Assembly: GCA_021772595.1 (NCBI GenBank)
Contig: JAJFLS010000431.1
Location: 1 to 8,124, forward strand
Length of the DNA stretch: 8,124 bases
Reading direction: 5' to 3'
From: Opitutales bacterium
Lineage (GTDB): Bacteria; Verrucomicrobiota; Verrucomicrobiia; Opitutales; Opitutaceae
The translations under genes were made by a program, and so were the position numbers. Of the stretch, positions 1 through 4,959 are shown in pieces; position 1 is the stretch's first letter; each line of letters opens with the position of its first letter. A model generated the notes under the pieces. The model saw only the letters and a list, made by a program, of their open reading frames with translations, did not search any database and was not told the origin of the DNA.

Positions 1-61
1 AAGCTTCAATTCAATTTGGAGCTCCCATGAAATTCGCCAGCCCCACCATCGTCAACACTTG

Positions 62-81
62 CGAGCCCATTGGCTCGTTTT
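62..81 (+). terminator. Possible Rho-independent terminator of an upstream gene
   Basis: CGAGCC (62-67) and GGCTCG (72-77) form a perfect 6-base-pair stem around a CATT loop, and four T residues follow. This is the form of a short intrinsic terminator reading left to right. It would fit a plus-strand gene ending just outside or at the left edge; one frame reaches a TGA at 28-30. The stem and T tract are both short, so the call is tentative. Confidence 0.35.
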
Positions 82-92
82 CATTCGAACCT

Positions 93-115
93 GTAGCCGC
101 GATCGCCGATCGCGG
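93..115 (+). repeat. GTAG-headed palindromic repeat, type A, left copy
   Basis: The tetranucleotide GTAG (93-96) is followed by CCGCGATC (97-104), a GCC loop and GATCGCGG (108-115), a perfect 8-base-pair stem. A 5' GTAG next to a small hairpin is the layout of REP elements recognised by REP-associated tyrosine transposases in gammaproteobacteria. A degraded copy lies in inverted orientation at 257-276, and the two enclose the type B pair. What is seen is the hairpin and its inverted partner; assignment to a REP family is inference. Confidence 0.6.
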
Positions 116-141
116 ACGACAACATAAGGTCTATTCTCAAG

Positions 142-217
142 TGTAGGAGCCTGCTTGCAGGCGATTATTTCGTTATCATCGCCCGGGAAAGCAATCGCCT
201 GCAAGCAGGCTCCTACA
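142..217. repeat. Inner GTAG-headed inverted-repeat pair, type B (BIME-like)
   Basis: A 25-base arm (142-166) is matched perfectly by its reverse complement at 193-217, with 26 bases between. Each arm reads GTAGGAGCCTGC from its outer end and is itself a hairpin: GCCTGC (149-154), TT, GCAGGC (157-162). The unit is therefore a palindrome within a palindrome, like two REPs facing each other in a bacterial interspersed mosaic element. The arm resembles the GTAGGAGC...GCGA REPs known from Pseudomonas, as I recall them. Perfect identity of the arms suggests recent origin or active maintenance. Confidence 0.85.
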
Positions 218-245
218 ATTGGCGAACCGTCGATTTAAACTTAGC

Positions 246-255
246 TTGACGTCAA
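246..255. promoter_or_regulatory. Perfect 10-base palindrome TTGACGTCAA
   Basis: TTGACGTCAA is its own reverse complement and lies about 120 bases upstream of the likely start of the cytochrome-like gene, between the inner and outer repeat copies. A dimeric regulator could bind it, and TTGACG could also act as a -35 box, but no good -10 box follows at normal spacing. Position and symmetry are the only support. Confidence 0.2.
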
Positions 256-256
256 T

Positions 257-276
257 GATCGCTGATCGCGGCTACA
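257..276 (-). repeat. GTAG-headed repeat, type A, right (inverted, degraded) copy
   Basis: Read on the minus strand from 277, the sequence repeats the first 14 bases of the left type A copy (CTGTAGCCGCGATC), then AGC and GATC. Only four base pairs of the 8-pair stem are left, so this copy is decayed. With the copy at 93-115 it forms an outer inverted pair around the type B pair. It directly abuts the GTG at 277, the upstream end of the longest reading frame of the next gene, which argues against that GTG being the real start. Confidence 0.55.
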
Positions 277-375
277 GTGAAACTCCCGAGGAGAGATCGA
301 ACCCTATCGCGCCTCATCAATTCTTGCCACGAAACGTCCAATCGTTCAGCATTCAGGGGCATAATTACGACAATC

Positions 376-3216
376 ATGCCCCTTCCATCGAGTGCTACTC
401 AAAACGCCCCCTCCCGAACACGCCTGTTGTTCAGGCTCCTAAGCCTGGCACTCGTCCTATCGATCTTCCGGCTTGCGCCTGTAATTGCCCAAGCCCAGGA
501 CGACGACTTCTCCGATGGAGAAAGACTCTTCGCCCTCGAAGTTTTGCCTCTCCTCTCGGAAAAGTGCTTCTCCTGCCACGGCGAGGACCCCGAGGAAATT
601 GAAGGCGAACTGATTCTCCTCAACCGGAATAGCATGCTCAAAGGCGGCGATACCGCCGACGATATTCTCCTGCCCGGCGACGGCGAAAACAGCCTCCTCT
701 ACATCGCCGCCACCTGGGCCGACGAGGACTACGAAATGCCTCCCAAGGAGAACGACCGCCTCACCGAAGAGCAAACCTGGGCTTTCAGAGATTGGATCAA
801 TGCCGGCGCGCCTTGGCCCGACGAAAATCGGGTCGCCGTAATTCGCTCGAAATACGCCGAGGGCGTAATCGTCAAGACCAGCGGCGCCCTTTCCGAAGAG
901 TGGGCCAACCGCCGCTACGAAGAGGAGAATCTTTGGGCCTACCAGCCGATTGCCAATCCCTCCATTCCCGAATCCAAAAAGAAATCTGCCAATCCCATCG
1001 ACGCCTTCATCGATCAGCGACTCAATGATGAAGGCATTCCCGCTGCGTCGCTCGCCGACCGCGCCACGCTCATTCGCCGCGCGACCTTCGACCTCATCGG
1101 TCTGCCTCCAACACCTGAGGAAGTGGAGAACTTCGTCCGAGACCGGCGATCTGATCTCAAAGCGTTTCAGGCAGTTGTAGATCGTTTGCTAGCCGACCCC
1201 CGATACGGAGAGCAATGGGGAAGGCACTGGCTCGATGTCGTGCGCTACGCAGACTCGTCCGGCTTTTCAAACGACTACGAACGCCCGAACGCCTGGCGTT
1301 TCCGCGACTACGTCATCCGCTCATTCAATCAGGACAAGCCTTTCGACCAGTTCATCATTGAGCAAGTCGCGGGCGACGAATGGGATCCTGAAAATCCTGA
1401 AATGATATTCGCCACCGGATTTCTCCGCATGGGGTCCTGGGAGCATACAGCCATGTCGGTTGAACGCATCACGCGACAGAAGTTTCTCGATGACGTTACC
1501 GACATCGTAGGTCAAACGTTCCTTTCCCACCCACTGCAATGCGCCCGTTGCCACGACCACAAATTCGACCCGATTCCCACCAAAGACTACTACCGCATGC
1601 AAGCCGTGTTCAACACGACGCAATTCGCGGATCGCGAAATCCCTTTCCAAGACTACGAACATCTCGTTGATACGGATGAAAGATCTGTCATGGAGAAACG
1701 CATACAGTATTTCGCTGAAATGCGGGATACGCTCAACCAAAAGCAGAAGGCCGCCCAAGATCAATGGTGCATCGACAATGGCGTTCCCGTCGGAACGCGC
1801 AGGGAACTCGCTGCGCAAGGAATTCCCGATGAAAAACTGCCGCCTCGCAACCTAGGCTTAACATTCGAAGAAATAGGTGTCGTAAAGGTCGGACAAAAGA
1901 ATGTCTCTCGAACCCAGTTCGAGATGAAGAAATTCGAGCCTTACGCCATGTCGGTCTACACAGGCCCATCGCCCGTTAAGGGCCAGAAATCAGGGACCAT
2001 GTTGACGATGCCAAAGGACCCTAGCAAAGGCGGAAAACTTGAGAGTTCCCACATCTTAAACGGCGGTGACCCCTTCGGTCGCGGGGAAGAAGTGACTCCC
2101 GGAGTTTTCAGCGCCCTTCCCGGATCCAATGATACCATTGAGGCAACGCCTTGGAATACCATCCCAAAGTCTCCCGAAGGCCGTCGCTTAGCCTTTGCCA
2201 AATGGTTAGCCAGCTCTGACAATGTCCTAGTCCCTCGCTCCATTGCTAATCGAATCTGGAGCTACCATTTCGCCCGGGGAATCGCAGGCAATCCCAACAA
2301 CTTCGGAGCGATGGCTAGCAAGCCAACTCATCCGGAACTCCTTGATTTCCTTGCAACGCAATTCACCGAAAACGGGTGGTCTATAAAGGATCTCCATCGA
2401 TCGATAATGTCCTCCGAAACTTACCGGCGATCCACCGAGCATAAGAATCGCGATCTTGTTGCCGAAAAGGACCCGCTAGGCGAAACTTACGCGGTATTCA
2501 GACAAAGGAGACTAAGCGCTGAGGAACTTCGCGATAGTATGCTCTTCGTATCCGGAGAATTGAGCCCAACAATTGGTGGCCTCCCTGCTCGTCCGGAAAT
2601 CAACATGGATGTAGCTCTTCAGCCTCGTCAAGTAATGGGGTCCTACGCGGCTTCTTACGAACCTTCGCGCACACCTGAACTCAGAAACCGTCGCTCGGTT
2701 TACGCCAAGAAGATTCGCGGTCTCCGGAACCCTTTCATGGAGGTTTTCAACCAGCCGAGCCCCGACGAATCCTGCGAGTTTCGCCAAGCCTCTACTGTAA
2801 CGCCTCAAGTGTTCAGCCTCTTTAACGGGGAAGACACGCTCAACCGCTCGGTAGCTACCGCGATAGATCTTCTCGAACAGAATCGAACCCGCAAGAAAGC
2901 AGTCGAGGATCTGTTTCGGCGCGCCTATGGACGCAAGCCAGATAAAGGCGAAACGACCCTTTGCTTAGACCATTGGAAAAAAATGGAAAAGCGACACGAA
3001 GGTTTAACGCTCGAGCCAAAACAATTTCCAAGAGAAGTGGAACGTTCCGCGGTCGAGGAAATGACCGGCGCGCCTTTCAGCTTCAAAGAGATACTATTCG
3101 GATTTGACGACTACATTGCGGATCCGACCTTAGCGGATGTCGATATCGAGACACGCGCCCTATCCGACCTTTGCCTCGTGGTGTTTAACAGCAACGAATT
3201 CCTGTATGTGTATTGA
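376..3216 (+). CDS. Secreted PSCyt1/PSCyt2/PSD1 (DUF1549-DUF1553) c-type cytochrome-like protein
   Basis: Large exported protein (946 aa) of a family expanded in Planctomycetota and Verrucomicrobiota; its biochemical role is unknown. An Arg-containing, strongly hydrophobic N-terminus ends in an Ala-Gln-Ala signal peptidase site near residue 40. The PSCyt1 domain follows, with heme-c motif CFSCH (64-68) and a likely axial Met in EMPPK (M121). The PSCyt2/DUF1549 domain (about 209-420) contains LIGLPPTPEE, YGEQWGRHWLD and a second CXXCH in CARCHDHKFDP (389-393). The PSD1/DUF1553 domain (about 601-870) contains NRIWSYHF and FRQASTVTPQVFSLFNGE. The end, FNSNEFLYVY, is typical, so the gene looks complete. 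I chose the ATG at 376 because the signal peptide begins there. The frame is open to a GTG at 277, but that adds 33 residues before the signal peptide and abuts a repeat. No strong Shine-Dalgarno sequence is visible. The DUF1501 partner lies 106 bases downstream. Confidence 0.93.
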   Translation: MPLPSSATQNAPSRTRLLFRLLSLALVLSIFRLAPVIAQAQDDDFSDGERLFALEVLPLLSEKCFSCHGEDPEEIEGELILLNRNSMLKGGDTADDILLPGDGENSLLYIAATWADEDYEMPPKENDRLTEEQTWAFRDWINAGAPWPDENRVAVIRSKYAEGVIVKTSGALSEEWANRRYEEENLWAYQPIANPSIPESKKKSANPIDAFIDQRLNDEGIPAASLADRATLIRRATFDLIGLPPTPEEVENFVRDRRSDLKAFQAVVDRLLADPRYGEQWGRHWLDVVRYADSSGFSNDYERPNAWRFRDYVIRSFNQDKPFDQFIIEQVAGDEWDPENPEMIFATGFLRMGSWEHTAMSVERITRQKFLDDVTDIVGQTFLSHPLQCARCHDHKFDPIPTKDYYRMQAVFNTTQFADREIPFQDYEHLVDTDERSVMEKRIQYFAEMRDTLNQKQKAAQDQWCIDNGVPVGTRRELAAQGIPDEKLPPRNLGLTFEEIGVVKVGQKNVSRTQFEMKKFEPYAMSVYTGPSPVKGQKSGTMLTMPKDPSKGGKLESSHILNGGDPFGRGEEVTPGVFSALPGSNDTIEATPWNTIPKSPEGRRLAFAKWLASSDNVLVPRSIANRIWSYHFARGIAGNPNNFGAMASKPTHPELLDFLATQFTENGWSIKDLHRSIMSSETYRRSTEHKNRDLVAEKDPLGETYAVFRQRRLSAEELRDSMLFVSGELSPTIGGLPARPEINMDVALQPRQVMGSYAASYEPSRTPELRNRRSVYAKKIRGLRNPFMEVFNQPSPDESCEFRQASTVTPQVFSLFNGEDTLNRSVATAIDLLEQNRTRKKAVEDLFRRAYGRKPDKGETTLCLDHWKKMEKRHEGLTLEPKQFPREVERSAVEEMTGAPFSFKEILFGFDDYIADPTLADVDIETRALSDLCLVVFNSNEFLYVY

Positions 3217-3226
3217 ATAATATGGA

Positions 3227-3274
3227 GTAGAACAGGCTTCCAGCCTGTTTCCACAGGCAGGATGCCTGTGCTAC
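3227..3274. repeat. Two-hairpin GTAG-flanked repeat, type C (BIME-like)
   Basis: GTAG (3227-3230) and CTAC (3271-3274) bracket two tandem hairpins. The first is AACAGGC/GCCTGTT (3231-3237 with 3243-3249, loop TTCCA); the second is CACAGGC/GCCTGTG (3252-3258 with 3264-3270, loop AGGAT). The halves are near inverted copies of each other, so the whole can fold as a three-way cloverleaf closed by GTAG/CTAC. It fills most of the gap between the cytochrome-like gene and the DUF1501 gene. The pairing is read directly; the REP/BIME label is inference. Confidence 0.8.
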
Positions 3275-3283
3275 TTTTTTTTT
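3252..3283 (+). terminator. Hairpin plus T9 tract between operon genes
   Basis: The second hairpin of the type C repeat (7 base pairs, 5-base loop) is followed, after CTAC, by nine consecutive T residues (3275-3283). If CTAC pairs with the upstream GTAG, the T tract directly follows the closed structure. That is the form of an intrinsic terminator for the cytochrome-like gene and would attenuate read-through into the DUF1501 gene. Strength is uncertain because the stem next to the T tract depends on how the cloverleaf folds. Confidence 0.5.
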
Positions 3284-3322
3284 AAAAACAGTAGATTATT
3301 ATTGAAAGAAAAAATCGCCAAC

Positions 3323-4744
3323 ATGAGCAATAAACTACGCCAGGAAATCGCCGCCAACCAGGCCGCCGCCCAATCACTCAATCGCCGCAGTTTTCTCTAC
3401 AGCATTGGAGCGAGCTTGGGCAGTGTCGCCCTCTCCAGTCTCCTTCCGCAAAAACTTTCCGCTGCCACAGCAGGCCCCCTCTCCCTAAAAGATCCCCATC
3501 TTCCCCCAAAAGCGAAGAATGTTATTTTCCTCATGATGGAAGGCGGGCCTAGCCATATCGACACCTTCGATCCCAAGCCCGCTCTTAACGATATTCATCT
3601 GCAGCGATTTACGCGTAGTGGAGAAGCCAAATCCGCCATGGAAAGCGGAACGCGCTACTACGTTCAGAGTCCCTGGAAAGCGCGGCAGATAGGCCAATCA
3701 GGAGCCTGGATGACAGAACCATGGCAACACCTCGCGGGAGTCGCGGATGACATTTGCTTCTATCGCGGTTGCCAGGTCGATTCGGTCAACCATCCCACCG
3801 CATTGTTTCAGGTGAATACAGGCAACCGGTTTGGCGGCGACCCTGCCATGGGTTCCTGGGTGACCTACGGTCTCGGATCCGAAAATCAGGACCTGCCGGG
3901 ATTCATCGTCCTTCCAGAGCTTTCGTATCCACAAGGCGGATCACCCAATTGGGGCAACGGCTTTTTGCCTGCTCATTATCAAGGCACACCTTTGCGCCCC
4001 CAAGGATCGCCAATCCTCGACTTGAAACCACCGGCTGGGATCTCTCCCGAGCATCAGCGAGAAAATCTAAATCTCCTCAGCCGCTTCAATCACGATCATC
4101 TAGCGGAACATCCCTGGCAGGACGACCTGCAAGCTCGAATCGAAAACTACGAATTGGCCTTCCGCATGCAAATGCAAGTACCCGGAATTCTCGACATCGA
4201 TCAGGAAGACGATAAGACCAAGGAGCTCTACGGAATTGGCGATGACGAAACGGAAGTATTCGGCCGAAAACTTCTCCTCGCCCGTCGCCTCGTCGAAAAA
4301 GGCGTCCGCTTCATCCAAGCTTACTCAGGCGGATGGGACTCGCACGATTTTCTCGAACGAGCCCACGGTCAACGTATCCGAAATATCGATAAGCCAATCG
4401 CCGGCCTAATCAAAGACCTCAAGCAACGCGGGTTGCTCGACGAAACGCTTATCGTTTGGTGTGGCGAGTTTGGCCGCAGCCCCGACAATGGTATCCGCGA
4501 CGGAGGAGCCGCGTACGGCCGCGATCACAATTCAAAGGCGATGGCCATGTGGTTTGCTGGGGGAGGCGTAAACGCAGGCCATACCGTTGGCTCAACCGAC
4601 GAAATCGGAGCCGAAGCGGTCGACGTCGCGCATCACATTCGGGACGTTCACGTGACCTTGCTCAGTCTTCTCGGACTCGATGACAACAAGCTCACCTACT
4701 TCCACGGCGGCCGCTACAAACAAATGTCGCAATTCGGAGGATAA
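3323..4744 (+). CDS. Tat-exported DUF1501 protein (alkaline phosphatase/sulfatase-like superfamily)
   Basis: A 473-aa DUF1501 protein, a family related in fold to alkaline phosphatases and sulfatases whose substrate is unknown. It is nearly always found next to a DUF1549/DUF1553 gene, as here. The N-terminus has a twin-arginine motif, NRRSFL (R21, R22), then a hydrophobic stretch to about residue 48, so export of a folded, probably metal-bound protein by Tat is expected. Family motifs in order are FLMMEGGPSHIDTFDPKP (69-86), GGWDSH (336-341), CGEFGRSP (380-387) and GRDHN (399-403); the Asp and His residues are probable metal ligands. The end contains DVHVTLLSLLGLD and looks full length. I chose the ATG at 3323; the frame opens at a TTG at 3302, but neither start has a clear Shine-Dalgarno sequence. 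Expression may depend on read-through of the hairpin at 3227-3283 or on a promoter in the AT-rich stretch after it (TATTAT at 3297-3302), for which no good -35 box is seen. Confidence 0.93.
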   Translation: MSNKLRQEIAANQAAAQSLNRRSFLYSIGASLGSVALSSLLPQKLSAATAGPLSLKDPHLPPKAKNVIFLMMEGGPSHIDTFDPKPALNDIHLQRFTRSGEAKSAMESGTRYYVQSPWKARQIGQSGAWMTEPWQHLAGVADDICFYRGCQVDSVNHPTALFQVNTGNRFGGDPAMGSWVTYGLGSENQDLPGFIVLPELSYPQGGSPNWGNGFLPAHYQGTPLRPQGSPILDLKPPAGISPEHQRENLNLLSRFNHDHLAEHPWQDDLQARIENYELAFRMQMQVPGILDIDQEDDKTKELYGIGDDETEVFGRKLLLARRLVEKGVRFIQAYSGGWDSHDFLERAHGQRIRNIDKPIAGLIKDLKQRGLLDETLIVWCGEFGRSPDNGIRDGGAAYGRDHNSKAMAMWFAGGGVNAGHTVGSTDEIGAEAVDVAHHIRDVHVTLLSLLGLDDNKLTYFHGGRYKQMSQFGG

Positions 4745-4808
4745 ATCATCCCCGAACTGATCGCCTAAAGCCCCCCGGAGCAAGCCCTCGACCTTGCGAT
4801 CGTCAAAA

Positions 4809-4896
4809 GGTAGCGGCCGATCTCCGAGCGGCCATAATTGTCGAGGTTGCTGAACGATTGCATCGTTCAGTGGCCGCCCGGAGGTCGGCCGCTACC
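4809..4896. repeat. GTAG-headed long inverted repeat with central hairpin, type D
   Basis: Arms 4809-4834 and 4871-4896 are reverse complements at 24 of 26 positions, the outermost 12 perfectly. Each reads GTAGCGGCCGA from its outer end and contains an internal GGCCG/CGGCC stem. Between them lie 15 unpaired bases and a separate 9-base-pair hairpin, CTGAACGAT-TGC-ATCGTTCAG (4850-4870), abutting the right arm. It sits between the convergent DUF1501 and glycoside hydrolase genes and could act as a barrier to read-through from both sides, although no T tract follows. The rest of the gap (4745-4808 and 4897-4959) shows nothing I can name. Confidence 0.85.
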
Positions 4897-4959
4897 AAAG
4901 TCAGCAACGAAGCCACCGACCAGTCGGGCTCTGCGACAAGCCCCGCGGTATTCAGAAAA

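Larger units (their letters stand above)
1..375. other. Gene-free region upstream of the cytochrome-like gene
   Basis: No convincing gene lies here. The stretch holds a terminator-like hairpin (62-81), an outer pair of GTAG-headed repeats (93-115 and 257-276 inverted), an inner perfect inverted-repeat pair (142-217), a 10-base palindrome (246-255) and about 100 bases of leader before the first gene. Two frames entering from the left edge stay open, to 125 and 146, but they run into the repeats and resemble nothing I recognise. The leader has no clear sigma-70 promoter. A CATAAT hexamer at 360-365 sits so close to the ATG at 376 that it could only serve an almost leaderless transcript. Confidence 0.6.

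Noticed and set aside
1..146. Possible C-terminal end of an upstream gene, or a 39-codon gene from the ATG at 27 preceded by GGAG.
   Set aside because: One frame ends at 28-30 and another runs to 146, but neither gives recognisable protein, and the longer one reads through the type A repeat. Too short to support a call.
219..602. 127-codon plus-strand frame overlapping the start of the cytochrome-like gene.
   Set aside because: It shares DNA with the signal peptide and heme domain of a clear gene and encodes low-complexity, Arg/Pro-rich sequence with no family features.
1321..1818. 165-codon minus-strand frame inside the cytochrome-like gene.
   Set aside because: It overlaps conserved PSCyt2 motifs, including the second CXXCH on the other strand, and has no features of its own.
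93..4896. CRISPR array or transposon ends as an explanation of the repeats.
   Set aside because: The repeats are single inverted pairs of different sequence, not regularly spaced direct repeats, and no transposase gene or target duplication was seen.
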